Shown here one piece after another: positions 34,205 to 46,049 of a stretch of DNA of 64,000 nucleotides. Position 1 is the first letter of the stretch. Each line of letters starts with the position of its first letter. A program made the position numbers and the translations under genes. Source of the DNA: Sesamum alatum (taxonomy: Eukaryota; Streptophyta; Magnoliopsida; Lamiales; Pedaliaceae); assembly GCA_034509735.1 (NCBI GenBank), contig JACGWO010000002.1, forward strand, positions 27,389,636-27,453,635, written 5' to 3'. The notes below the pieces were generated by a model that saw only the letters and a program-made list of their open reading frames with translations, was not told the origin of the DNA and made no database searches.

Positions 34205-34685
34205 AAAAATGTATCACGCGGCAACCGGCGGCTGACCGCGCGCGCAGTGCGCACAACGAGGCACGCACAGGCAAGGGAGCCTGCACATGGCAGCCTTGCC
34301 AGGCGCGCACAGCACGCGCGGGTTTATTGTCGCTGTGCGCGCTGCCGGACGCGTAGGCCGACGCATGGCTGAGCGCGCGCACGAGGGCAGGGGAGCCCGC
34401 ATGCACGCGCCAGGCCAATGCGTCAAGGGCGCTCGCGCGGCCGGTGTGCGGCCATGCAGACCGCGCGCAGGATGCGCACGGTAGGACGGCGCGTGTAGGC
34501 AGAGGAGCCTGCGCACGGCTGCCCCGCCAGCGCACGCGACACAGCACAACCAGGCGCGCGCGGGAGCAGGCATAGGCCTGCGTGCGCGCGCACCCGGCCG
34601 GGCGTGCTCTGCGCGTGTGGGCGCAGCGGGCCAGGCCTACTGGCCTGCGTGCGCCGGCAGGCGCCGCCGTAGGCGGCGGCCGGTT
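34205..34685. repeat. GC-rich degenerate minisatellite in the CopA3 leader
   Basis: About 480 bp. Motif GGCAAGGGAGCCTGC or a close variant at about 34270, 34386 and 34497, so a spacing of roughly 110-116 bp. Flanks are AT-rich. Confidence 0.7.
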
Positions 34686-35000
34686 ATTGGTTTATGCTTT
34701 TCTTGTTCTTTAATTTTTTGGATAATTTCTGAAAAATTGGTTTTATTTATTTTGCTTGTTTTCTTAAGGACATTATTTGGAAAGTTGTTGTATTGGATTT
34801 AGAATTCCGAGACTTTATTCACTTTCAAATAAAGAGGAAAGGTTTTCCTAAACAAGAAAGAAAATTGCCAATGTTATGCCAAGTTTAAATACATAACTCG
34901 TTCTCTCGTTTTATTATGGATGATGTGATTGGATATCATGGATTATGTACATGCGTTTATGTGATTGGATATCATGTAATTATGTGCATTAATTGAGAAC

Positions 35001-35416
35001 GGATGATCACAAGCCCTAGACCGAATGTATGGTTTAAATTTATGTGGGGCCTGTGTGCCTCTTTTATTTTCTCCTCCTCCTTTTCTAGTTGCCTTGGAAT
35101 AATAAGGCATTCTATTTCCCTCCTATTGTACTCCCCCCGGGTTTTCGCTAGGGTTTCTTTTTATATATGTAATGAGAGTAGTATAGGAGTGAGGAATTAT
35201 TTTATGTTATTGGTGGAGATGAAGAATGCCCAAATGGAGAGCCCAGAATGAAGAATCCAAGGCGTTCCATGGAGACTTGAAGGAGAAAGAGACCAAGGCC
35301 CATCAGCATGTTGGTTGGGTTGCTATGAAATATAATAGAGTAGGACCAACCCTAGATTAACCACAGATCCACTGCGGGCTCTGTGGGTCGCATAGGATTC
35401 GGGCTTGTGATCATCC
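35001..35416 (+). repeat. Leader domain bounded by a perfect 16-bp inverted repeat (CopA3 copy)
   Basis: GGATGATCACAAGCCC (35001-35016) and GGGCTTGTGATCATCC (35401-35416) are exact complements. Against CopA4 both arms differ at the matching position (G-C there, A-T here). Confidence 0.85.
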
Positions 35417-36155
35417 AGCATGGGCGTGCTAGACTTTAATTTTGCATATGGCTCTTATGCTGAATTAATGGTTTATTTATCATATTATTGCTATGGTATG
35501 CAAACTTTTAATTATGCATTATGTATGTATGTATGTATTTATGGTATCTCGGTCATTTTTAACTCTCACTTGGTTGGACCAAAGTTCAAAATATTAGACC
35601 CTGCATAAATGGACTTGGACTCTAGGAGTTCGTCCATGCCTTCTATATATGGCAAAGTGAGGAAGCTAATTTAGGTCGATAGCATGGTCTCACGAGTCGT
35701 GGCACGACTATCGTGCTTAAAAGAAGCTGCACTTTGTCATGAACGAGGTGTAGACTGCTGTTACCTGTCTCACGAGTTGTGGAGGTAGCAGTGAGTCTAT
35801 GAATCGGTTGATTGGGCCGGGTCTAACGCCCAAATAACGTGATTCGCTTGGAGTCCTCGGGATCACGTAAAAGGGTGAGGCAATTATCTTGAGAATCTCG
35901 TGGAACGAGAATGGTATGACATACCTCCCACAGGATTCTTCCCATGCGAATTGTAAAAGCGGGGTATGGGGAAAATCGCTGTGGATCCCAAGCCCACTAG
36001 GAAAGGATTTTTCCCAAAAACAACGTTTGAGAGTGTCGTGTTTTCGTATAAATAGTGGGAGCATTAAATGACTAAAGTCCAAGCATTTAATTTTATTAAA
36101 ACATTCGTTTTTAATTCTGTTGATAGTAGTTTTGTTCTTTAAATGTAGATTTAAA

Positions 36156-36504
36156 ATGTCTAAGAACTCATTATCAACCACACTTGAGACCAACAAGTTT
36201 ATTGAAACCAATTGCAACAACTGGTTGCGCAATATGAGGATAATCCTCGATTATGAGAACCAAGGGTATGCCGTGGATGAGCCGTTTCCTAGGACCTCGC
36301 CGGAAGGATCCACGCCAGAAGAACGTGAGACGTTCGAGACTTGGCATAAGGATAATCGTCGAGTCCGTAGCATCATACTTGCCTCTATGACAGATGAGAT
36401 TCAGAAGCAGTATGAAAGGCTAGATGATGTGTCTTCCATTATGGCTTGCCTGAAGGATTGCTATGCGGTCCCGGACCGGCATACTAGGTATGTCGCAACG
36501 AAGG
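36156..36504 (+). pseudogene. CopA3 gag, N-terminal part
   Basis: ATG 36156, MSKNSLSTTLETNKF and onward, open without stops to TRYVATK at the insertion point. The last five bases, GAAGG (36500-36504), are repeated after the solo LTR. The downstream part is at 38733-38873. Confidence 0.9.
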
Positions 36505-38732
36505 TGTTGGAATAGGTGACCAGAAAACCAATAGGTTTGGCAATTTGTAACCTATCCGACAACTTGATGTGAATGTAATATTATTATGTGATGAATAAGA
36601 TGACTGTTCGTCACCAATGGTACCTTCTTTGTTGCGCTCATCTTACATTTGTTAAAATGGTGTTTAACTTATATCGCAACAAAGCCCACAGACTATGGAT
36701 AACAACGCGTGCAGTTGGGCCACGCATTGGATGGTGGTCATGAAACCAACTGATTAAGAGTTGGGTCTGAAACGTTCCAAGTCGAGGACCTTGAGACAGG
36801 GCATCGAGAGTCCTATTGAGACTTGCGTCAAGAGTCGTGTTCATTGGATGAGTGTCGTGTTTCATCGGCGACAGGCGTGGGACGCCTACACAATCTTGAT
36901 GGGTTGGTCGACTGGGGTCGAGCCGACTGGACTGACTCGCGGGGATCATCATATGGAAGCCTTGGAGGCTTGGTCGGTATGATTGGATTCCCCGGTTCCG
37001 ATAGTACGGGAGTAATCCTCAGACTTGAGAAATCATGGCAGTCACGTGCACAGGACGGCTGTATCTTGGATCTGGCGAGAGGTGATCATTCTGTAAGATG
37101 ATCATTATAAACCTTGTCCAGTGCAGTCAGAATGTGTAGCGAGGACGGTGGATTCCAAGAAGAGGATCCGTCCCCTGTCAGTATATGACAGAGGTATCTC
37201 CTATGCACTCGGAGACACGTACATGCTGTTTGAAGCTGTGGCCACAGTGGTTGGTCGAACAGGGAATGGTTTCCTGTGTCGATGCAATGAAGCATACGTA
37301 GTCTCGAGTATTAAGCATAAATGCCTAGTCAAGGATGGGAACCGACGCCCAATTCCATACCCTAGACTGAGGCCGGGAGACGGTAGACGGAAGGATCGTA
37401 CCCGTACGGAATCGGCGCCTAAATGTTCACGCCAATTCACCTAGTCTCTAGTGCCATGGACCATTGCTAGACGGCTACCCATGGTAACGAGCCCTTGTGG
37501 GACACGGGCCCAAGTCTAGCTGAGGGTGAACCTAAAGGGTCACACACAAATCACCGAGGAGGTTGAGAGATCGACTTGGAGTCAATCTCAGAGGATAAAA
37601 TAAGTAATTGGATTACTTAAGGGAAAGTCCATTGGATGGACGGGCCGATATTGTATCGGGCTTTCATTTAATCGGTAAATTGGATTTTCGATTAAATATG
37701 GAAAGTTGAGATGTTGAGACGTTGGATCTTTTAATTGGATTAAAAGATCAACGGGAATAATTTAAGTGGACATTAAATTGGATTTAATATTGGGTTCGTC
37801 GTAATTGGATTACAATAAAACCCGGTCCGTTAAATTATACCCGAGAGGAGAAATAATTCCTAATTTGGGATAGGAAGAAGTTGGACTTCTTCCCTTAATT
37901 AAACATGGCTGACATGCTCCCTTGGAGGAAGCAAAATCAGCCATGTTGCATGCTAGGTGGTATGTTGACTTGTCTCTTTTGGAAAGAGACAAATCAACTC
38001 CAATCAAGCTCTTCTCTTTTGGTATGATTTGATCATACCATAAATTTTGGTAGGCTTGATTGAAGAATTGATGGTGATTGATTGGAATGAATCTAGACAT
38101 CCTTGGATGAACCTAGACACATTCCAATAATCACATTAATTATGTATATATATTAGAATATACAACACCTAGCATAAGTGATTCATTATTCATCTTTTTC
38201 TAGGAAAAAGAGAAGACAAAAATCCTCTCCTCTCTCTCAAAATTTCGTGCTCCCTCCCTCTCTTACACTTGTGTTCTTCACTTGATTTTGAATCAAGAAG
38301 AAGTACAAAGTAAGTTTAAGAGAACACTAATTCATAGTGTTCTTCTCTTAAACCGATTCCTTCCTAAACCCGTTATTTTCTAGCAAGAAGAACGTGTGTT
38401 TCTTCCGGTGTGGTGTGGATCACCTTTGGAGAATCCATACGTTTGGATTTCGTGAGCATTCCGGAGAAGGAACAACGCTAGTAGCCGGGAGCATACGCTA
38501 AACAATCAAAGGTAACGGTTTATTACGCTTTGATTGATTTCATTTGTATATCTATGCCCTATGTGTTTAAATATATGTTTTAATAGTTACACATCCTACA
38601 TCGAACGCCCGGTTGAGCACCCAAGGGTACACCCCTTGGGATTCGCGTATTTTGAATTTGATTTAAATTTACGCACTTTCCTCGCCTTTCTCGCTTCCGC
38701 TCGCGCTCCCGGGCGGATCCGCTTGTCCTTCA
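36505..38732 (+). repeat. Solo LTR, type B (2228 bp), in CopA3 gag with GAAGG target duplication
   Basis: Begins TGTTGGAATAGGTGACC, ends GCTTGTCCTTCA. GAAGG is present at 36500-36504 and again at 38733-38737, and gag continues exactly where it left off, so insertion and later LTR-LTR recombination are certain. It resembles 25529-27748 closely over the whole length. TATA-like TATATATATT near 38145. Confidence 0.95.
37567..38040 (+). repeat. Run of perfect hairpins with TGG/TTG loops in a type B LTR
   Basis: In order: 37567-37589 (10-bp arms, one mismatch, TGG), 37601-37619 (TAAGTAAT, TGG), 37628-37640 (TCCAT, TGG), 37645-37659 (CCGATA, TTG), 37666-37697 (imperfect, TGG), 37725-37749 (11-bp GATCTTTTAAT, TGG), 37772-37788 (ATTAAAT, TGG), 37801-37813 (GTAAT, TGG), 37873-37893 (9-bp GGAAGAAGT, TGG), 37964-37998 (16-bp with one mismatch around TTGTCTCTTT, TGG), 38020-38040 (9-bp TGGTATGAT, TTG). 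Hairpins make up about half of this stretch. A further CTTGATT hairpin with TTG loop is at about 38280. Confidence 0.85.
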
Positions 38733-38873
38733 GAAGGCGTTCTTTGGAACTAAAATGACCGAAGGGTCCTCTGTATTCATTGCCGTGAGAAAGGGCATTG
38801 GAAGAGGGATTGCCCCAAATTCCTCTCAAAGCAAGGTATCTTTGTGATTGAGGTTAATATGGTTACTAACACT
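38733..38873 (+). pseudogene. CopA3 gag remainder, internally deleted
   Basis: After GAAGG it reads AFFGTKMTEGSSV and then jumps to a nucleocapsid segment in another frame (CHEKGHWKRDCPK-like reading, knuckle residues present except the first pair) and FVIEVNMVTN. About 370 bp of capsid and linker are missing. ACACT at 38869-38873 is the target duplication of the next insertion. Confidence 0.82.
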
Positions 38874-40865
38874 TGAAAGCCTTGGGTAGGCATGTGGATC
38901 GTCCCGGGAGTAGCGCGAATGCGGAAGCGCGGTATAATTTAAATTACGAAAATTTAAACATGCATAACATATATTAAAATAAACTCGTTCAAGGGGTGTG
39001 CCCTTGAAACTCTCAGGTGTTCAGTGTATCTCATGAATAATAAAAGGCATACATAGCAATCTTGGAGGCCATAGGATTCTAAAAGAAAGAGGACAAAAAA
39101 CGTAAACGGAAACCTACCGATTCGTCGTTTTCCTCTTCTAACCGGTACTCGCGTTGTTCTCCGACTTGCTCAAAGATCTCGTATGGGAGACCCTCTAATT
39201 CGTGACACGCAATCCGCTCACGTATCTTGAACTTCGTGCTAGCGAAAGAACAAGTATTATTTTGGGAGAGGATGGATCGATCAAACGTTATTAGTTTAAC
39301 GAGATCAATCCTCCTATGTTTAATTGTTGAAGAACAAAAGAACAAGAAAACTATTTTTCTTGGAGAGAGAGGCGCCGCCGAGAGGAGGGAGAGGAGTACA
39401 TGAGCGTGTGTGTGTGTTTCAAGATTCATCATCACCTTCAATGTGTGTGCTAAGGAGTATTTATAGAAGCAGAATCCTTTTCCTCTTCAATCTCCTACAC
39501 TTTGAAGACTCTTCCACAACTAGGATTTGACCTAGTCAAATCCTAGTCAACACTAGCTTCTTTTTGGTCAAACCAATATTAGCCATAGATCTCTCCCTTT
39601 TAATCTCAACCATTAATTTAATTTGATGGAATATTAAAATCCTATTTAAATATTCCAAGGACAATAAATAAATATATTAAATATAAATATTTATTCTAAA
39701 CCCATTAAATTAATTTTCTAATAAATCTAATTTATTAGATAAATCTCTTTTATCTAATAAAAGGAATTAATTCTTCCCAAGAAAATAAGGACCCGATTAA
39801 ATCCAATTTAATCGCTCCACTTCTCCAAATATTTAATTCCAAATTAAATACTTTAATATGTGCGGATTGTGTGTGACTCTTTAGGTTGACCTTCAGCTAG
39901 ACTTGGTTGGATTCCAAGAATCTGCCCGTTACTATGGGTGGCCATCTAGCAACGGTCCATGGCACTAGAGACTAGGTGAATGTACGGGGATGAACATTTA
40001 GGCTCTACAGTACATCTATCCTACAGTCTACGGTCTCACCACTTAGGGTCTAGGGCACGGAAAATGCAGGTACCCATTTTAGACCTAAGTGTCGGTCTGT
40101 CCTTTACTAAACGCCGCAAGGGAAACCTTCCCTTTTGTTCAGTTACTGTGGCCACAGATTTTAGGGACAAAACTCAGAGCATTTGTGAGACTTAACTGTC
40201 AATACCTTTTGACAGGAGACAGATCCTTTCTTGGAAACTACTGTTACTCTGTACACCGGAGCTGCACTAGATATGGCTTATGACTACTCAAGTACTTCTT
40301 GACAATCTCTCACCATATCTAAGATACAGCCCTGATATACAGGTAAACTCAACAGTTCCTCAAGTCAAAGGACTTGACTTGTACTGTTGGAACCGGGAAT
40401 ACACGTCATACCTAACCGACCCTACTCAAGGTCCTCCGTAAGACAGTTTCCGCGAGTCACCTCAGTCAGCTGCTCCCTAGCAGGCTAACCTACTAACACT
40501 GCTCAGACGACCCTCGTCACCCGTCGATGAAATACGACAGCAAATGCTTAGTGCAAGTTTCAAGGGGAATCTCATTACCCACTTTCGAGATTCCTTGACT
40601 TGGAGATTTTCGGACTGATTCGTTGAAACTGATTTCATGGACCTACCTCCAAGCGTAGTCCCAGTCCCCGAAATGCATTTTCAGTCCGAGGGCTTTGTTT
40701 GCGTATTGAACAGATATATAAAGTAGATAAAGTGAACACAAATAAAGTAAGTGCCAAATGAATTTCACTTCTTATTCATTAATGATTTATTAAAACCTCG
40801 AAATTGTTCAGACATAGGTGACAATGCGCCTACCAAGATTGGCTACATGGTCACCTATTCTAGCA
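38874..40865 (-). repeat. Solo LTR, type A, reversed (1992 bp), with ACACT target duplication
   Basis: Plus strand reads TGAAAGCC ... CACCTATTCTAGCA, the reverse of a type A LTR. ACACT flanks it on both sides (38869-38873, 40866-40870), and the pol frame continues across (MVTN, then TASWVLDTS). TATAAATA on the minus strand at 39465-39458. No internal sequence remains. Confidence 0.95.
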
Positions 40866-43800
40866 ACACTGCCTCTTGGGTATTAGATACTAGCTGCGGA
40901 GCTCACATTTGCAATGTTTTGCAGGTGCTGAAAAGAAGCAGAAAACTGAGTAGCGAAGATATGGTCCTAAAGCTTGGAAATGGCAAGGCCATCTCGGCAG
41001 AAGCAATAGGATCCGCCACGCTAGTAGTTAGTGATCGTATTAGTATAGAATTAGAGTAAGTTTTTTTATGTACCTAGCATGATTAGAAACATCATTTCCA
41101 TTCCATTGTTAGACAATAGTGGATATGAGTTTATAATCAATAAAAAAAAATTGATTTTATTTGATGAAGGGTGGCTCATCTGCTTGGTACGCTTAATAAC
41201 GGCCTCTATATCTTACAACAAGCGAATTTCGTTCTAAATACTCAACACAAATGTAAAATAGATCGTAACGCGAACGCACAACTGTGGCATGCAAGGCTAG
41301 GTCACATTTCCCAAGATAGGATGAAGAAATTAGTAGACTCTCAAAGAACCTAGAGGTTGGAAACTTGAGTAAACTACCAACTTGTGAATCCTGTCTTAGA
41401 GAGAAAATGACCAAAAAGCCCTGTGTAGGACAAAGCAGGCTTGCCACAGGTCTGTTGGACTTAGTCCATACAGACGTATGTAGACCACTAAGGATACAAG
41501 CCCGAGGTGGGTTCTCCTACTTCATAACCTTCACCGATGATCATTCACAGTATGGTATGTATACCTGATGAGGTACAAGTCTGAAGCTCTTGAGAGGTTT
41601 AAAGAATTCAAACTTGAAGTTGAGAACGAAACCGGCTGCAAAATTAAAGTCCTACGATCAGCCCGAGGCGGAGAATACCTTAGTACTGAGTTCCTTAATT
41701 ATCTTAAAGAAAACGGTATAATCTCTGAATGGACACCTCTCGGGACACCACAGTTAAATGGGGTCTCTAAAAGGAGGAATCGAACCCTATTAGACATGGT
41801 CCGATCCATGATGAGTTTTTGCCCTTGTCCTTTTTGGGTTACGCATTGGAGACTGCGGCCAAATTATAAACTTGGCGCCAACCAGTGTATTGACCCAAAC
41901 CCCATATAAGATATGGCACAGCAAGCATGCGTCATACAACTACTTGAAAGTGTGGGGTAGCCCTGCATACATCAAGAAGCTAATGGGAGACAAGCTAGAA
42001 TCAAAGTCTAGTTTGTGCAGGTTCGTTGGATACCCCAAAGAAACTGCAGGTTATTATTTCTATGGCCCCTTGGAACAGAAGGTATTTGTTTCAAGGAACG
42101 CAGTATTCTTGGAGCAAGTATTTCCAGAGGGTGTCCAGCCTGATGAACTTATCCTTGAGGAGTTAAGTGATGCAAACCAGTCATCAGTAGAAGCCGCGGA
42201 TACCTCACTAAGAGCATTCATGATAAATACCCAGAAGGTTGATCAACCTCGAGAAGTTCAGCATGCCAAGCATGACGAACGACCTCAGGAAGAGCCAGCC
42301 CCGGTACCTAAACCGCCAGCTCAGTCAACGCCCACAGTCACCACTGACGTTCCCGTTCTCCGTAGGTCAGCCAGAGAGTCTCGCCCTCCCATGAGGTATG
42401 GCTTTCTACACGCGACCAGTCAATTGGATAAGGATCCTAAGACATACGGGGAAGCGATGTCTGACATCGACTCCGGGCGATAGCTTGAGGCCATGAAAAT
42501 CGAAATGGACTCCATGAGTGAGAACCAAGTCTGGTCACTTGTAGACCCACCCAAAGGGGTTAAGCCAGTTGGCTATAAATGGGTCTATAAGCGCAAACTT
42601 GGTATTAATGGAGAAGTCACAACCTTCAAGGCTAGGCTAGTAATAAAAGGGTACACTCAACGACCCGGGGTCGACTTCGAGGATACCTATTCGCCGGTAG
42701 CCATGGCAAAATCCATTCAGATCTTGCTTGCCATAGCAGCATGGTATGACTATGAGATATGGCAGATGGATGTGAAAATGACTTTCCTAAATGGTTTCGT
42801 TGAGGAAGAGATCTACATGGATCAGCCGGAGGGATTCACAGTCGCTGGAGAAGAGTAGAAAGTTTGTCGTCTCCAGAAGTCCATCTATGGCCTCAAACAA
42901 GTATCCCGAAGCCGGAACATTCGCTTCAATGAAGTCATACGGGTCTATGATTTCATCAAAAACGAATCCGACCCTTGTGTATACAAGAAGGTCAGTGGGA
43001 GCTATATAGTGTTCCTAGTGTTTTATGTGGATGACATTCTACTTATAGGTAATGACGTTAGAATGTTAGGTAACACAAAATCATGGTTATCAACTCAGTT
43101 TTCCATGAAGGATTTAGGTGAAACCTCCTACATTCTTGGCATCCAGATTGTAAGGGACAGATCTAGAAGAATGTTAGGACTGACCCAAAACTCGTATATG
43201 GAGAAAGTCCTGAAAAGATTTCACATGGACAACTCCAAACGAGGCTTCCTTCCTATGGGGCATGGCATCAAGTTGTCCAAGAAACAGTCTCTACAGACTG
43301 ATGAGGAACTTGAGAGGATGAAAATCGTGCCCTATGCTTCTGTCGTAGGGAGCATCCAATATGCCGTCCACTGCACGAGACCTGACATCGCTTGTGCCTT
43401 AAGTGTAATGAGTAGATATCAGTCTTGTGTAGGAGAGGCACATTGGAATGCAGTCAAGAGCATCCTTAAGTAATTGAGGAGGACTAAGGAAATGTTCTTG
43501 GTCTATGGCAATGGAGAACTGATCCTGGAAGGCTTTAGCAATGCTAGCTTCCAGGCAGATGACGATGATGCCAAGTCTCAGTCAGCTTATGTATTCAGGC
43601 TTAATGGAGGAGTGGTAGCATGCAAAAGTTCCAAGCAAGCAACCACTGCTGGTTCCACCACTGAGGCCGAATACATAGCAGCTTCAGAAGCTGCCAAAGA
43701 AGCAGTTTGGATGAGAAACTACATCCAAGAGTTGGGTGTAGAGCCTAGCATTACGGAGCCCGTAGTTATCTTTTGTGATAACAACGGAGCTATAGCACAA

Positions 43801-44010
43801 GCAAAGGAACCGAGATCTCATCACCGATCCAAGCACATTCGTAGACGCTACCACCTTATGAGAGAAATGATAGGAAGAGGTGACGTTCGGATGGACTGAG
43901 TTAACTCAGCAGACAACATAGCAGATCCGCTGACGAAGCCTATGTCGCAGAGTGCTCATACGCAACATCTTGAGAAGATGGGGATTAGGCATATGGGCGA
44001 TTGGCATTAA
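40866..44010 (+). pseudogene. CopA3 pol: protease, integrase, RT, RNase H, broken
   Basis: Protease motif reads DTS (WVLDTSCGAHIC, about 40878) where others have DTG. Frameshifts near 41060, 41170, 41340 and 41555. Integrase has HHCC, but the second catalytic Asp is Ala (RSARGGEY, about 41660) and the catalytic Glu is Lys (NGVSKRRN, about 41766). A short deletion near 41820 removes part of TKLPLSFWG. TAG at 42481-42483 (TGG to TAG) and at 42856-42858 (CAG to TAG). RT keeps YVDD at 43024-43035. RNase H is split by TAA at about 43471 and TGA at 43897-43899 (CGA to TGA). The last residue is His (GDWH) instead of Leu. Confidence 0.9.
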
Positions 44011-44025
44011 GGTCAACTGGGAGAT

Positions 44026-45957
44026 TGTTAGAACAAGTGACCATGTAGCCAATCTTGGTAGGTGAATTGTAACCTATGTCTGAACAATTTCAAAGTTGTA
44101 ATAAACCTTGATGAATAAGAAAGTGAAATTCATTTGGCTCATACTTTGTCTGTGTTAACTTTTACTACTTTATAACTGTTCACAACACAAACAAAGCCCA
44201 CAGACTGAGATCACATTTCGGGGACTGGGACTGCACTTGGAGGTAGGTTCATGAAATCAGTTCCGTCGAATCAGTTTGAAAATCTCCAAGTCAAGGAATC
44301 TCGGGAAATGGGTATCGAGAATCCACTTCAGACTTGCACTAAGCATCTGCTGTCGTGTTTCATCCACGGGTGACGAGGGTCGTCTATGCAGTGTTAGTGG
44401 GTCTGCTTGTTGGGGAGCGGCTGACTGAGGTGACTCGTAGGAACCGTCTTAAGGAGGACCTTGAGTAGGGTCGGATAGGTATGACGTGAGTTCCCGGTTC
44501 CAACGGTACAGGTCAATCCTTTGACTTGAGGAATTGCTGAGTTTACCTGTACACCGTGTCTGTATCTTAGGTATGGTGAGAGATTGCCAAAACATAGTTG
44601 TTGAGTAGTCATAAGCCATATCTAGTGCAGCTATGATGTGCAACGTGACAGTAGTTTCCAAGAAAGGATCTGTCTCCTATCAAGAGCATTGACAGTAGCG
44701 TCTCACTATACTCTGTGCCTTGTCCCTAAAATCTGTGGCCACAGTAACTGAACAGAAGGGAAGGATTCCCTGCGGCGTTTAGTATAGGACAGACTGACAC
44801 TTAGGTCCAAGATGGGTACCTATGTATCCGTGCCCTAGACCCTAAGTGGTGAGACCGTAGATGGAAGGATAGATGTACTGTAGAGCCTAAATGTTCATCC
44901 CCACGCATATTCACCTAGTCTCTAGTGCCATGGACCGTTGCTAGATGGCCACCCATGGTCACGGATGGATTTTAGGAATCCGACCAAGTCTAGCTGCAGG
45001 TGAACCTAAAGAGTTACACACAATCCGCACACATAACGTATTTAATTTAGAATTAAATATTTGGATAGAGATGGAACGATTAAATGAAAGACATTTATCT
45101 AATAAATTAGATTTATTGGAAATCTAATGTAATGGGCCTAAAATAAATATTAATATTTATTATATTTATTTATTGCCTTTTGGATTATTTAATTAGATTT
45201 AAATACTCCATTAAATTGATGAATGGTTGAGATTGAAGAGGGAAATCAATAGCTAGGATTGGTTTGACCAAGAAGCTAGGATTGACTAGGATTTGACTAG
45301 GTCAAATCCTATTCCAAGAGGAGTCTTCCAAAGAGTGGGAACTAGAAGAGGAATAGGATTCCTCCTCTATATATATGCCTAACTCTTCACTTTGGAAGGG
45401 ATGATGAAACTCAAAAACACACACACACACACCATCACCGCTCCTCTCTCTCTCTCTGCCTCTCTTCTCCCCTTTCCCAAGATACTCTCTTTTGTTCTTT
45501 TGTGCTATACAATTAAACTTAAAGGAGGATTGATCTCGTTAATTGATAGCGTTTGATCAATCCGTCCTCTCCAAATAAATATACACTTGTTCTTTTGCTA
45601 GCACGAGGATCAAGATACGTGGCAGATTGCGTGTACAAATTAGAGGGTCTCAACTCGAGATCTTGGAGTAAAACCGGGAACAACGCGAGTAGCGGTTTGA
45701 AGGCAAAACGATAACCGGGTAGGTTTTCATTTTTGTTGTTTTCGTCCCTTTTCAACCTTATGGCCTCCATGAATTTCTTTGTTTATTTTATTTCATGAGA
45801 TACACCGAATGCCCGGGAGATTCAAGGGAACACCCCTTGAACGTCTTTATTTAATTCTTGTTTATGGCATGTTTTAAATTATTGGCAATTTTATTATACC
45901 GCGCTTCCGCATTCGCGTTACTCCCGGGACGATCCACACGCCTTTGCTAGGCTTTCA
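44026..45957 (+). repeat. CopA3 3' LTR, type A (1932 bp)
   Basis: Preceded by GTCAACTGGGAGAT, starts TGTTAGAACAAGTGACC, ends GCTTTCA. TATATATAT at 45368-45376, CA run at 45417-45432. Compared with its partner at 32025 it lacks about 50 bp near 45080 (after GATTAAATGAAAG). It is followed by TTTAA and the CopM2 leader. Confidence 0.92.
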
Positions 45958-46034
45958 TTTAAAACCGATCTAAGCACATTGAACATGCTTGCACACGTAA
46001 AAACATGTGATCCATAGCCATATGCACCAATCCG
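45958..46034 (-). other. CopM2 leader, primer-proximal part
   Basis: Short piece of the CopM2 leader separated from its main body by CopA3. On the minus strand it continues from the primer binding site through CCGGATTGG and runs into 32024. Confidence 0.75.
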
Positions 46035-46047
46035 GGCTCTGATAGCA
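46035..46047 (-). promoter_or_regulatory. CopM2 primer binding site
   Basis: On the minus strand TGCTATCAGAGCC, two bases inside the 5' LTR end at 46050. One base differs from the usual TGGTATCAGAGCC, the same variant as in CopA3. Confidence 0.85.
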
Positions 46048-46049
46048 CT

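Larger units (their letters stand above)
34013..36155 (+). other. CopA3 5' leader
   Basis: Leader with GC-rich tract (34205-34685), stem-closed domain (35001-35416), hairpin block with CACGAGTCGTG (35691-35701 region), and CGTATAAATAGTGGGAG at about 36046-36062 before gag. No gene supported. Confidence 0.75.
32025..45957 (+). mobile_element. CopA3, copia element nested in CopM2 and hit by two later insertions
   Basis: Order: type A LTR (32025-33998), primer binding site, leader, gag N-terminal part, solo B LTR, rest of gag, reversed solo A LTR, pol, type A LTR (44026-45957). The flanks are TTTAT (32020-32024) and TTTAA (45958-45962), a near target duplication, and they rejoin the CopM2 leader. 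Removing the two solo LTRs and one copy of each target duplication leaves 9.7 kb, a plausible size for this family. Confidence 0.87.

Noticed and set aside
36505..38732. Reading this LTR and 38874-40865 as the two ends of one element
   Set aside because: They are different LTR types in opposite orientation, each with its own perfect target duplication, so they are two separate solo LTRs.
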